The translations under genes were made by a program, and so were the position numbers. From assembly GCA_019915135.1 (NCBI GenBank), contig JAHLMK010000001.1, forward strand, positions 5,518,001-5,582,000: a DNA stretch of 64,000 nt, in the 5' to 3' direction. Positions within the stretch are counted from its first letter, which is position 1. Each line of letters begins with the position of its first letter. This stretch comes from Strobilurus pachycystidiatus (lineage: Eukaryota > Basidiomycota > Agaricomycetes > Agaricales > Physalacriaceae). Shown here piece after piece: positions 45,892 through 57,278 of the stretch. The notes beneath the pieces were generated by a model. The model saw only the letters and a list, made by a program, of their open reading frames with translations. It did no database searches and was not told the origin of the DNA.

Positions 45892-47425
45892 ATGAACCGG
45901 CCCTGGCAGAACGAATTTACTCGCATATTCTACGCCACAGCTCGAGGATACACGCCTTTTCGCACTGGCGCATTCGAACTGCACTGTGAAACGCCGTACT
46001 CTGTTACTGGTCTCGAGATTGGGGACCTTATCCGACGAGGCTTCGGTGGAGACATTGAGTACTTCGGACTGAACGTCACCAAGGCGGCGGCTGATCCCAG
46101 AAACGCGCGGCTCACGTCGGACGGCTTCGAGCCCATTCATTTAGAAGCCGGCGTCGATTATATCGTGGATTCAAAGCGCTTTCCAAGTGCTTGCGTATTC
46201 GGGGCGACGAACGATGCGCGTAAACCCTTTGTTTCTACGCCAATCATTATTGAGTCTGCAACTTTTTCTCTGATGAGAGTTGGTCTAATTTCTCACTTAG
46301 TCCCGAGTCACCGTTGGAACAGCTGGAGTTCTCAAGCGAAGCCAGCGAAGGCGCGTACTACGCCCTCCCTTATGGTGGTACATCGTACAGCTGCACGAGC
46401 TCCGGATTAGACAAACTCCGAAGATGTGCTTTGAAATACGCTCGAATATGGCACCAGCGTCTCTGCCCGCAGTACGACCTTGCCAACGGCGAACTCTGCT
46501 TGGTTACTGCCTGCTATAAAGTGCCCCTCAGTAGCTCGGCTTTCTACGTATCGGAAACACCAGATTGTCAATACACCGCCAAACTCGTTGTACCCCCTGC
46601 ACGCGACGACGCCATTCAGTTTGTCGACATTATTCAAGACGTACCTGGGAAGAAGTCAACACCTCTGCGCCAACACATGGGAATATATCCCCTAGGCTTC
46701 GAGCAAGAGACACTGTCGGCGACATTGCAGAACTCGAAGTATTGTGTCATGGTCCAAGGATTCCATATATCGCTGGATTTCTCCGTCTACAACGAGTGCC
46801 GATTACCGTACTTCAACAGATGGCGGTCTATCTGGTTGGCTCTTCCCAGGGCCATCAGGCCACATGTGAAGCCTTGGTCGGTTCATCCGGAGGCCATACC
46901 GGTACGCTCTTCCCTTCTCAGTGTTGAGAGCCTGCAAGAGAATTGACGCAGTGTTGTAGCCCTTCCAACCATGCACGTCAATAAATCAAATGCTTCATTC
47001 GTCGGTAGGCTGGATGGCTGACTGTCTGCGTCTTGAAGAGCTGATGGCGTCTAGACACGGAAGGCGAGTGCAGGAGTCGTCCACGATCTGGACGTACTGT
47101 CGATTCTAGGAAAGGTTCTGGCTAACCGCTCTCCCCCCTGCTACAGTATAACTCATAGCCCTTCTCCAGGATGAGCTCAGTTTACCAAAGGATCGAGAAA
47201 TCGCTCGACGGATGAGGAACAAGTTCCTAATAGTTGTTAACCAAGGTGTGTTGCTGGCGCTGATCTCTACCGTCCTCATCTCTAACCATTCCAACAGAGG
47301 GGCACGGACATCTTGTAGAAAGGGGCGAGGTGGAGTTGACTAATACCGAGAAGAGGCGAGATACACTTCTCAAGTTGCTCACTCTGGCTCTGGGAAGCCG
47401 ATTTCTCTGTGTGTATCGGAACTGA
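45892..47425 (+). CDS. HDxD-family protein, copy 2
   Basis: Same six-exon design as copies 1 and 4. ATG 45892 (MNRPWQNEFTRIFYATARGY); N-domain GLEIGDLIRRGFGGDIEYFG and SACVFGATNDARKPF. The central domain reads LEFSSEASEGAYYALPYGGT, KYARIWHQRLCPQYDLANGE and LVTACYKVPL. A short exon FQPCTSINQMLHSS is followed, over a ~50-nt intron ending at 47,055, by TRKASAGVVHDLDVLSILGK, then DELSLPKDREIARRMRNKFL and a last exon with LVERGEVELTNTEKRRD to SRFLCVYRN-stop (47,425). All frames can be joined. Function unknown; about 400 residues without secretion or membrane signals. Linked in tandem with copies 3 and 4. Confidence 0.7.
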
Positions 47426-47843
47426 TTTTGACTCAATGCGGGCTTTCTCCTTTGGAGAGATCCCTCGAACTGCTGCGTTCGGCAACTAGTATCGTGAGCA
47501 GGTTCGTTCTGTTTCGGCATACAGCTGTAGGGAGGGTGATCAATCGGTGAGAGTATTGGTATGCGTACGCATCCGCCGTGTTGGTTCATCTCCGTCTATC
47601 CGTATTGTTCTCCAAGGAGTTGGTGATTGTTCTCGTTCCGCCACAGAATGAATGTTCCCTACCGGTGTAGTCTGACAGCGGAGGAACCTGAAAATGTGCT
47701 TCACACGAGTTAATCTTGCTTATGGGCTGGCAGGGCTGCACTTGAATTCAGATCAGACACCATCGAGCTTTGATCTTCATTCGTGGGAAACATGAGTATC
47801 AGTGTACCACACTGTCTCGACATCTTACATACCGAACGTCATC
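47426..47843 (+). repeat. Intergenic segment duplicated downstream of copy 4
   Basis: 47,500-47,670 resembles 53,265-53,400: both have a CAG..TACAGGGAGGG-like run, ATGCxxCCGxCGTGGTT, ATCTCCGT and TTGTTCTCGTTCCG. Shows that copies 2 and 4 were duplicated with their 3' flanks. Confidence 0.55.
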
Positions 47844-48430
47844 ATGGAACGAAAGTGGCAGAACGAATTCTGCCGGATCTCTCATCCCACTGCTGGAGGG
47901 TTCACCCCATTTCGCGCCGCTCCTTTCGAGATTGGATGTTCGACTTCTTTCCCAGTCACTGGTCTGGAAATTGGGGATGTCATACGGCAAAATCATCGAG
48001 GAGATATCAACTACTTTGGGTTCAATGTCACCAAGTCTATAGGTGACCCCAAGATCGCGCGGCAATCCACTGGTTTCGAAGCTATTCATCTGGAACAAGA
48101 CGTTGATTACACAGTGGATCCAGATCGTTTCCCCCGCCCTTTCATATTTGGCGGTACCAACGATGCACGGAAGCCCTTCACGTTCACGCCGATTGACGAG
48201 TGTGTGCCAAGTCCTTGAAGGGGACCAGTGGTCCCCTTCAAGGACTTCCGTATGTTGCTAAGAAATTCATCAGTCCCGATGCACCGTCCCACCAAATTGA
48301 ATTCTCCAGCAGAGCCGCCGAAGGCGCCTACTACGCTCTTCCGTTTGGCGGGACCGCATACGAGTGCACTGCCTCTGGCATAGAGAAACTAAGAAACTGC
48401 GCTCTCAGGTTCGCCCACTCCTGGTATTGA
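47844..48430 (+). pseudogene. HDxD-family copy 3, truncated
   Basis: ATG 47844 (MERKWQNEFCRISHPTAGGF) to FTPIDE, intron of about 75 nt with a perfect hairpin, then IEFSSRAAEGAYYALPFGGT. Translation stops right after AHSWY (TGA at 48,428-48,430), where copy 4 has CGA, and nothing beyond resembles the rest of the family. The N-domain is closest to copy 4. About half the protein is missing. Confidence 0.75.
48209..48247. repeat. 39-nt perfect hairpin in the intron of copy 3
   Basis: AAGTCCTTGAAGGGGACCA, one G, then its exact reverse complement (19-bp arms). Neither copy 2 nor copy 4 has it in the matching intron. Confidence 0.9.
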
Positions 48431-48527
48431 GGACGAGTCTCAGTGTGGAGAAAAAGAGTGTGAATTAGTGACTGATTACAATAAGGTATCCAAGGCCCTT
48501 CTGAACACTAGAAATGAGATCTGGAGT

Positions 48528-51173
48528 TCAATATGATACAACTTGGAACGCAGAACAGGCGTTCGGTGCCAGAAACTTCGAGGCGGCATTCAAATACGCA
48601 CTCAATGGTGAGGGAGCCGCTTTCATGTGAGAAATATCGGCTGACAGGGAGCTTGATGCGCTGCAGGCGTGAGGGCGAAGTGGCTTGTGTGCGTTGACCT
48701 TCTCCGCTCCTCCCGACAACAAGGTAGTGTCTACGGATGACATAGCGCTTTTAGCTGGCTTGAGGTCCATGGACGCCACGAGTCCAGAAGACGCCATACT
48801 GGCTAAAGGCTCCGCGATCTGATCACGACCGAAAATAAGTCGCGGTAACAAAAGTCTTGGAAAGAACTTACGGTTGGAACCTCGGCTCCCGACTTAAAGG
48901 CAAAGGCCTTCCACTCCTGGCATAGCGCGCGCGCAAATTCTGCGTATTTCTTCGTTTGATTGGGCTCCAAATAGTTTCCGGCGTCTGACTCGGTGGCGCA
49001 ATATTTGCGCATCATGTCATAAGCGCGCTCGGTCCAGCCAGGAAATTCAGATGAGAGCAGCTGCTTGGTGAGAAGCCTCCCGTCGTCGGTCGAGTATCCT
49101 GGGAAGAGCGTGGCGCCGCAACCATAAGCGGGAGGAAGAAGGATGTATTCCTGTTTCCAAATGTTATGAGGGGAGATGCATCAGAGGATCTTCACTCACA
49201 TTGGGGATCAGTTTGTTCTTGACGACGTCAAAGCCGTGGTTGATGTCGGTGACCTGTCGATTGAAGTTCAGCACGAACGCGAGGTCCTTGGCCTCAAGTT
49301 TGGCAGCATCGCGATCGACCAAGATAGCGATTTCGGCTACGAGACTGATGTGTTAACTTCCCGGAAAGTGATGAGATCGTTGCGCTCACTCTCGTCAACC
49401 TCGACAACAAACCTCTTCATCATGCGGCCTGCTAGCTCTTGAGAAGAAGGGATATATTCGCCCTATGGGTAATTGAGACCATGGTCAGTGAAATATACCG
49501 TAATCACGAACCACTTTCAGGACGGACAGCCAGTCATCATCGTGAGCCATTGAGCCCCGGGTCCAAGGAGTCTGAATCTGTGTGAGTACCGTAGAAGTGA
49601 AATGTGAATTTCGTCGAGCTTACCGCTTCAGCCTCGACATCGATAGCGCCGTTCAAGGCATGGTAAGCCTACAGTTTAAAGATCAGCGTCTGCAACCCAG
49701 AAAACGAACAGGAGACATACCCGTTTGCGTTTGCTGTAAAACAGCTTCTCCTCAGTGTGATCCTGGTCATCATCACCCGATGAATGGTGTCTACGTTCCA
49801 GCCCGTCACTACCTTGTCCGGAGTCAGCGGATCCATTCCCTTCACCGGCAGAAGGAGCATCATCAGATGCGAAGTCGGAAGAGGCATCACCACTTCCAGT
49901 AGATCCAGGCCCGCTACCAGCGCCGGGAGGAGGAGGTTCATCTGTGTCATCATCATCGCCACCATACGCAGACGCGTAGTCATCATCTGTCTCGTCGTCA
50001 GACTCTTCCGAGGCTGGCTCGAGGTCATCGGTAGATGTGGAAGGAGCGGCTTCAGGCTCCGGAAGGGTGTATTCGGGCTCGACCGTAGCAGATACCGTTC
50101 CGCCAGGGCTAGCGGGAAGAGATGCAACAGTGACTGTAGTCGGCTCTGGATAAGATGGGGCATGCTGGTGCGCTGCTCCCGTCCTCGAGTCATCGGCATT
50201 TCCAGTAAAGGTACTCTCGGAGAAGCGCTGGCGATGAGGAACCCACGACAGCAGCCCGCTTCGCGGACCACTAGCATCTATACTTAAGGGTTCCCTGGAC
50301 TTGTGTGGGCCTAAGAGACGAAGGAGGCGAACATGAAGCCTTAGCCTATACCCTCTCACCACGGTGCATTGATTTTGCACCGATGCTTCGTCGTCGGGGC
50401 CACGAAACGGCGTGGCCATAGAAGCCGATTTGTAGAACAGACTTCCAGACGCACCAGCCCCGATGCTCTGGATGCCACGGATCGCAAAAGACAGCGCGTA
50501 CCTTCGCGTGTTCTGATATACCGTCGCGGTATACCACTCGTAAGTCTTGTGGCCTCCCGTAATGAAGTAAAGATCCTCGTTCCGAATTCCTTTGCCGCCT
50601 TTCTTATTGAAGAACTTGTACCATTCGTCAACGTGGCGACGAGCATAATTTCTGGAGGTGTTCTGCTTTCTACACTCGAACATGCCGTGTTTGCGCGGCA
50701 TGTGCAAGATAGCACCAGCAGCCGAGCTCGTCTCGAACTCAACGTCTGCAGTAGCAACTCTAGACATTCAGTCAGTAGGACGTCGAAGCCCTGAGTAAGG
50801 TGACGCACCCGTGGGCATTGGCCTCTACTGCAGCACTCATGACGCGCACCGTGCTGGATTTGTAGGTGAAATTTTCATTGAGCCCTTTGTCTCGCAGGAA
50901 ACTGTCGCGCGCAAGAACCGGAATGTGGGACTCTGGAGCCAACGAATTGTTGTCCTTGTCGAGGTTCCTAGGGTGATCACGAGGAAGGCATGTGGCGAAG
51001 AGGAAGTTAAGGTCGCCTGTGGAGCCCAAGAACGCGAGGTCGTAGTTCTCGGTGCCCTCAGCAGCAAAATTGGGGTGTCTGGTATCGGGACCGGCCCGAA
51101 TAAGAGGATGCCCTTGCAGAACAGTTCCCATGCAGCGAGCATAGCTCTCTTGGAGGGTAGGGTTGGATGGCAT
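48528..51173 (-). CDS. HDxD-family protein, enlarged divergent member (copy 5)
   Basis: ATG 51173 (MPSNPTLQESYARCMGTVL). N-domain YDLAFLGSTGDLNFLFATCL is followed by the central domain (VEFETSSAAGAILHMPRKHG; WYKFFNKKGGKGIRNEDLYF; ITGGHKTYEWYTATVY). About 190 residues of low-complexity acidic, Ser/Pro/Gly-rich sequence follow (50,280-49,690; EESDDETDDDYASAYGG). The family C-terminal exons come next: YHALNGAIDVEAEA; TPWTRGSMAHDDDWLSVLK; YIPSSQELAGRMMKRFVVEV; AILVDRDAAKLEAKDLAFVL. An added domain YILLPPAYGCGATLFPGYST is shared with copy 6. The last exon has about 100 residues to 48,528. The exact splice set in the linker and C-terminus is uncertain. Confidence 0.6.
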
Positions 51174-51560
51174 GAGAAAGAGGGAAGCAGTAGAAGGTGA
51201 AGAGTGAGAAATGAGAATGAAGATACTTTTTGGCTGGTCGAGTTCCCCCTTTTAACTGAAGCTCTGACGACTAAGGGAAGGCACCGGCGTGGGTATCCGA
51301 TGCTGGCGAAACAGTGGCGCTTGTTCCAGAGTGAGAGCAGATTTGGGAGGCATTGTTCTCCATCTCTATGAGAGCGGCGAGTGACGGAAGCGCGTTGCCA
51401 GATTTCGAGATATCTCAATGCATGATCATTGACATTGATCAGGGAGCACGCAACCTGTCTCGGACAGCGTGAGAAATGGACTCCGTTTCATTTCCCCTTT
51501 GTTCCGTTTACCCAACAATAGCACTGAATGTCGTAAACTTTCAACTCGAACGTCCACAAC
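51174..51560. other. Divergent promoter region between copies 5 and 4
   Basis: No gene seen; shared upstream space of two divergently transcribed family members. Confidence 0.5.
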
Positions 51561-53070
51561 ATGGAACGGAAGTGGCAAACCGAATTCTCCCGTATATTCT
51601 ACCCCACTGCTGGAGGATACACACCTTTTACTGCCACTCCTTACGAGATCGGATGTTCAACGTCTTTCTCAGTCACAGGTCTTGAAATCGGGGACCTCAT
51701 ACGACGGAATCACCACGGGGACATCGACTATTTTGGATTTAATGTGACAAAGTCCATGGGCGACCCAAGGATTGCGCAACAGCTCGATGGCTCTGAGGCT
51801 GTTCATTTGGAACCGGGCGTGGATTATACCGTGGATAAGAACCGATTCCCCAGCCCTTCCATCTTCGGTGCTACCAACGATGCGCAGAAGCCCATTACCT
51901 TTGCCTCCATCGACAGGTGTGTGACTCCTTGACGATAATGACATCTTTCTGACGCGACGATTAGTCCTGACGCGCCGTCCCAACAAGTAGAATTCTCCAG
52001 CACGGCTACAGAAGGTGCCTACTATGCGCTTCCCTTTGGCGGCACTGCATATGAGTGCACTGCCTCGGGTCTTGACAAACTGAAGCATTGTGCTCTCAAG
52101 TTCGCCAACTCCTGGTATCGAGACTTCTGTCCACAATTTGACCTTGTCAATGGCGAGCTCTGCTTGATCACTGCCTGCTACAAAGTGCCTGCATGGAACG
52201 CCGGCTACTACATATCCGCAACCTCCGACTGTCATTTCGTATCTAAGCATGTTGTGCCACCCACTCATGACGATACTATTGAATTCGTCGAAATGCTCCA
52301 GGACGTCGAGGGGAAGAAGTCGACACCTCTACGCGATGCGATGGGGACGTACGATCCACACTTTCACGAAGAGAAATTGTCAACAACTCTGGAAAATCAG
52401 AAACATTGTATAATGGCCCGAGGCTTCTACATATCCCTAGACCCCTCGGTTTACAATAAGTGCCACATACCTTACAACACCTGGCGATCTATCTGGTCTT
52501 CGCTTCCACCAGCTTTACGACCACGTATAAAATCGTGGTCGGTCCCTCGGCAGGCACGTCCGGTATGTTCTGTAGCACCCTTTGCCAGAAAGATGTACTG
52601 ACTCTTTCTAGCCCTATCACCCGTGCGCCGCTCTAAATAATCTGATTCACTCCTCGGTGTGCCGATTCTCTCCTGGTCTTATTTTGGTCGTAGCTTATGT
52701 GTCTCAGAGTCGAAAAGCAGTCGCAGCAGTAGTGCATGACCGGGACGTACTAGCGATCCTTGAAAAGGTTCTCTCTATGCCTTGACTCGCAAGAGAAGCT
52801 GACATGACTCTACAGGACGAACTGGTCCTGCCGAGTGACCAAGAAATTGCGCGACGTGTGGTCAAGAAGTTTGTCCTCGTCGTTAATGGAGGTATGACAT
52901 CCCCAGTCGTTACCTGAAGACCCTCATCATTCTCTGTAGATGGTTACGCTAATCTTGTTGAACGAAGCGATATAGAGCTCAGTCAAGGAGAAAGGAGGCG
53001 AGAGGGATTGCGAAAAGTGCTAGCCTTGGTTCGAGGAAATCGGTTTCTGTGTGTCTACCGGAAAGAGTAA
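51561..53070 (+). CDS. HDxD-family protein, copy 4
   Basis: Cleanest member. ATG 51561 (MERKWQTEFSRIFYPTAGGY); GLEIGDLIRRNHHGDIDYFG; PSPSIFGATNDAQKP. An intron then leads to VEFSSTATEGAYYALPFGGT, FANSWYRDFCPQFDLVNGEL, LITACYKVPAWNAGYYIS and NTWRSIWSSLPPALRPRIK. After an intron: PYHPCAALNNLIHSS; after a 51-nt intron: SRKAVAAVVHDRDVLAILEK; then DELVLPSDQEIARRVVKKFV, and DGYANLVERSDIELSQGERR to NRFLCVYRKE-stop (TAA 53,068). About 410 residues. I recall many Agaricomycete proteins with a THDDDW-type motif followed by LPs-x-x-E-L-x-R-R, and place it there with moderate confidence; no function is known to me. Confidence 0.75.
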
Positions 53071-53514
53071 GGATAGCTTTCGGTACGCTTGCGCAGTGCG
53101 CACCAATCTAGAAACCTCGAGTGAATCCAGCTTGAAACCTTTTCGCTCCAAGTATAGAATCCGTAAACCGGTTCGATTCTACCAGTGCATCTGAATCGTC
53201 GTCAAGTCACAATACAAATTGCCTCACACTGTAGTAAGGTACTGCGAGTATCCCGTTTACCACGCGTTTTGTTTCGGGATACAGGTTACAGGGAGGGAAT
53301 ATGCATCCGTCGTGGTTGATCAGTGATCTCCGTGCCAGTGAGTCCGAGTTCATTGTTCTCGTTCCGTCAGAGAATGAAGGTGTCCTGATACCGGCTGACA
53401 ACGGGCTGATTTTACTCATTCTCAGGAGCCTGTTTCACGCACGCTTTGTGAGTCCACTGTGTCGATTTGGACTGCGACATTTTCGGAAGAAACATATTAT
53501 GATTGAGCTTTGAC
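53071..53514 (+). repeat. 3' flank of copy 4, duplicate of the 47.4-47.8 kb segment
   Basis: Counterpart of the segment downstream of copy 2. No gene seen. Confidence 0.5.
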
Positions 53515-53705
53515 CTTCCAGAATATTGCCTCCGTGGGAACATTGAGCTCAGGTTATACACCGCTTCACCAACTCATTCTCCTGACCGTCAATCTTTCAA
53601 AACCGCACGATTTTCTTGCTGATTCCTGGCCTCGAATTTGGACACCGCTGAATACGAGATTACCGCGGAGATCTCGACCACTTTGGCTGTCAACCCAGTA
53701 CGTAC
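53515..53705 (+). pseudogene. Relic of an HDxD-family N-domain
   Basis: Short decayed match to exon 1 of copy 4: GYTPLHQ near 53,554, then PGLEFGH, a stop, IRDYRGDLDHFG near 53,660, parallel to GLEIGDLIRRNHHGDIDYFG. It lies where the next tandem unit is expected. Confidence 0.5.
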
Positions 53706-54009
53706 GAGATGTACGTACGCTCTGTATTGTCCCATCATGCCCGGGCCCGGTCTGAGACTTCTTTCGCTCAAACCATTGTTCTTCAGTGGGAGAGTCGCCA
53801 TTGTTCGCGTATTGTCATGGAGTGGACGTCTGATCGCCGTCACGACGATGGCGATGAGCGGCGCGACCTTCAGCCCGATCTGCAGCCCGCATCTCATCAG
53901 GGCTTTTGTTCTTCAGGGGGTGCTAGGGCCAGCCTCGGATGCTGAGCTTTGATATAACGATGCTCGAGCTACGCACAAGACCAATTACCATCCCCCAACG
54001 ACTCTTGAC
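53706..54009. other. Spacer before copy 6
   Basis: No gene seen; may include upstream exon(s) of copy 6. Confidence 0.4.
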
Positions 54010-55674
54010 ATGAGGCACGGCACCGAGCTCAGAGTAGGCGATGTGGGGTATGTTGATGACGCTGGAAACGTCTCTTACCTCTGCAATTTTGCACCCATCG
54101 TGAATGCGCCAGCGAGGACCTCAAAACCCTTTCGGGATATCGGGAATACTAGTCGCAGTGCGACAAGGCGAGTCCTCCTTCATGCACACTGCATGCATCC
54201 ACGGAATGTGCTGACAAAGTCGTTTTGTTCAGTGGCTACCCTGTGCATTCTCCAGTCGCCTCAGAATTCTGTTCCCTGCGCCACAGTGCGTGCACACCAG
54301 ACCCACGGAACCTCAGCATCCTCTCCCCCTTCGATGCGTACCTCCAGGCCTGCCTTCTACACTGGTATTGGTTGATGGCCCGCGGCGGACATTCTTTCGG
54401 TCGCGACGACTTCTTCATATTCACTGGTCATAGTCCCGCCTTGGGAAGCGGCAGGCCGCTGTCTGGGTTCAGGGCTCTGATCAACACAAACGTCATGCAA
54501 GCAGTTCGAGCCGGCATTCAAGGCAGTAAACGTAAAGCGAAATTGGGTGCTGTCTCCTCGGCGACACAGCGTTGGCTGCAAAGACATAGAGGCTCGTTCA
54601 TGCCCTCGAAGGGTGTGGCTAGCTCGGAGTATTTGTTGAGATCTAACTTCAACGTACGTGCGAAAGGGCCTTCTTCGTGACCAGCCTTTTTGACCAGCTT
54701 TACTAGACTGGTGTTGATTCACCCTCAAATGCAGTCTTAAAAAGCATGCTGGAGTCTGTAAGTTTGGCATTCGACTGTGGCGCCTGGCGAACATCCATCT
54801 GACGGCGATTGATAGGCTCCGTGGTGTATCATGGCATGGATTCATGATGACCAATACCGCCAGCTGATTGTCGAAGTGAGTTGGTGTTCGCTCCACCTTG
54901 ATGTCTCCAGCTTAATCCAAGGTTGTAGGGTGAAGAGGTTCCTTCGAGGGAGGAACTGCTGAAACGTATGATCAAGACACATGTGCTGAGTGTTAACGAA
55001 TGTAAGGCGAAGTCGATATACTCATGTTTCGTAAATTCATGTCTCTGTAGATGGTGTTGCTACCTTGCTTGAAAGACGCGGTCTCAGAACAAAGCCGCGG
55101 TTAGCTTTCCTTCTAAACCTTGATCGTCAAGAGACGGAGCTGGATCTTGGATTCGACCTCATCGTAACAGCACAGACACCTTCTGTATGACATTTCGCCC
55201 CTGCGTGCGAAGCTGTGCTCACCTCTTCTCGCCATCACAGGGATACATCTACCTTCCTCCCGGGCGTGGTTGTGGCGTTAACTTGTTTCCCCGATCTGCG
55301 ATCGGGTTTTGGCTGATCACAACGAAAGACGTTCTGAACTCGTGCAAGGACTTCGAGTTCCGGCAGTTTCTTTGTGAAAGATGGGAGGGATACTTTTCCC
55401 AGATGGCGATTGCCAAGCGGGTGAATGACTCGGACGGCTGGGAGGAGACACTGTTCAGTCCTTCGGACAAGGATCATCGGTACATGACGTGGTTCACCTC
55501 TGTCATGGGTGGACACTTGTCGGGGAAGATTGCTCTGAACAAACGGTAAGCCTGTAGCTAATTTCCAGTCCGATCGACGTCTCACACCTTTTCAGAATTC
55601 ACGTCCCGGAGTTTGATACCACCTGCCTCTGGACATGGACTACCCAGCTTGGGACGTGGACGCGCCCTTGGTAG
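54010..55674 (+). CDS. HDxD-family protein, divergent member (copy 6)
   Basis: Proposed start ATG 54010 (MRHGTELRVGDVGYVDDAGN, VSYLCNFAP). The central region is weak: ACLLHWYWLMARGGHSFGRD with FFIFTGHSPALG corresponds to the ESWY..NGELCL..TACYK block of the others. C-terminal exons are clear: APWCIMAWIHDDQYRQLIVE; GEEVPSREELLKRMIKTHVL; DGVATLLERRGLRTKPRLAF; then GYIYLPPGRGCGVNLFPRSA with SPSDKDHRYMTWFTSV. The last exon ends LWTWTTQLGTWTRPW-stop (55,674). The end from about 55,114 is duplicated at 60.7 kb. Whether the first half splices into one frame is unclear, so it may be partly degenerate. Confidence 0.5.
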
Positions 55675-55846
55675 CTAAGAGTAGTGACTTGTGCACTTTG
55701 CTTTGCATACTTACGGACATAAGTATAAAAAGTGAAACAAGCATTTGTACGTGATGAATACTCGATATTCTGATTGTCCAATGTCCAGTGTCCCAGCGCT
55801 ACCACCAGTGGCTATGGCATTACCACAAACATATCGAGTCCCTTAC

Positions 55847-57278
55847 TTACACGATGCCATATCCCGCTCTCTTCTGACGCGTCTCATCCTCATCGATATG
55901 AATCTCGTCCTCCAGCTCCGATCCTGAGTTGCACGTTCCCCCTGCCCTTGGGGTCCGATCGCAGAAGTTGATAGTTGAAACGACTGCGAGTCCTGGTCTT
56001 GGGCATGATATTGGTTCAACATCCGACATGCACACATCCCCGAGGGACTGTTTGGATCGCACGATGATGATCGTCGCCGTTGGGAGTATCGCCTGGATTA
56101 TAGTCAATGATTAGCAAAGTCGATGCTGTGTGAGTCGGATGAAGAGGAGGTACAGCTAGATAGACGGAAGAGCGGTTAACGATGGTCCCTACAAGAGCAA
56201 AGGACGAGAAACTGTCGATGTCGAAGTATTCGGCTAGATGTGCCGTGATGGTTAGCAGTAGCTAAAGACTCCGGTCAGAGCGCTGACGCTGTTGTGCGGT
56301 AAGTGAGAGCTGTATCAACTTACTTGTATAACGGCAAGGACTATTCCCGTCTCGACTAGCACGACGAGGATTCTCACCACGTCTGAGCGCCTCGGAGCCA
56401 TGAGACTGTAGTGGCGCCTTGTCCAAAGTTTAGCATTGCGACAAGGGCGAGAAGTTGAAGACATACCACGTCTTCAGTCCTATGCAAGCTGTAGCAAGGA
56501 CGTTCGTAGCAAGCGAGACGTAAGAGCTGGCTGTAGTGAGCCGCGCCTCAGTAGCAGGATATATGTCTCTCTGTATGTCATGACTCATGAGTGCTGTACT
56601 TCCGATCCAGAGTACTGAGCAATGCTGTTAGAGGCAACTGCTTGAAGACTGTACCAGATGCACCTACTTGTGTTAGTGAATGCCACGACCCCCAGGATAA
56701 GTCTTAAGACTGCGGTTTGAGGGTACATGACCCATGAGCGCCATACGACGATGAGGTCCGAGATAATCCACTATTTTCCATCGGTGAGAACTCGACAAAT
56801 AGTCACATGAGAACGTACGTTGATCGTTAAAGGCCAAGGACCCACGATGTAATAAAGCCTCGTTTGCGAATTGAATAGTTTATAACGCTCGGAAAGAGGC
56901 ACATTGCTCGAGATGAGATACGTCCGGATCTTTTGAAGGAGACACGCAAGGTGCAGGGCAAAATTCACGGTGGTGGAGATGAAGAGGAGGAGGATAGCTA
57001 GCAGGAGGACTTTGGCTGCGCGGGATTTAAGTGGATGGGTCCTAGAAAACGAGAAGTCGAGGATAGGAGGGCCCGGGGCTACGCACGAAGTCATGCGAAT
57101 GCAGATGATGAAGACCACTAAATACATCCCTACAAATGCAAGTCAGTCGGTAAGCAAATGCTATCAGCGCTGTTGGGTTTCACAGACCATATAGAACGAA
57201 ACCAGTGCCACATATTGAAATAACATCGAAGCGCAAAGCGCGACCCATGAGCTGAAGCTGATTTTGATCTGTCGACAT
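55847..57278 (-). CDS. Multi-pass membrane protein, duplicate A
   Basis: ATG 57278 (MSTDQNQLQLMGRALRFDVI). Exons carry hydrophobic segments typical of a seven-helix-like fungal membrane protein: MYLVVFIICIRM; VLLLAILLLFISTTVNFALH; GPWPLTIN|WIISDLIVVWRSWV; TASSYVSLATNVLATACIGL; VVRILVVLVETGIVLAVIQ; FSSFALVGTIVNRSSVYLAV; LLTIIQAILPTATIII. An acidic soluble tail ends HIDEDETRQKRAGYGIV at 55,847. About seven exons. I do not recognise the exact family; the layout (helices, KTW loop, polar tail) resembles receptor-like proteins common in basidiomycetes. Function unknown. Duplicate B lies at 61.4-62.8 kb. Confidence 0.65.

Noticed and set aside
27400..55700. CRISPR or bacterial-type arrays
   Set aside because: Repeats here are LTRs, gene duplications and one two-unit tandem repeat; no regular short repeat-spacer pattern, and the genome is fungal.
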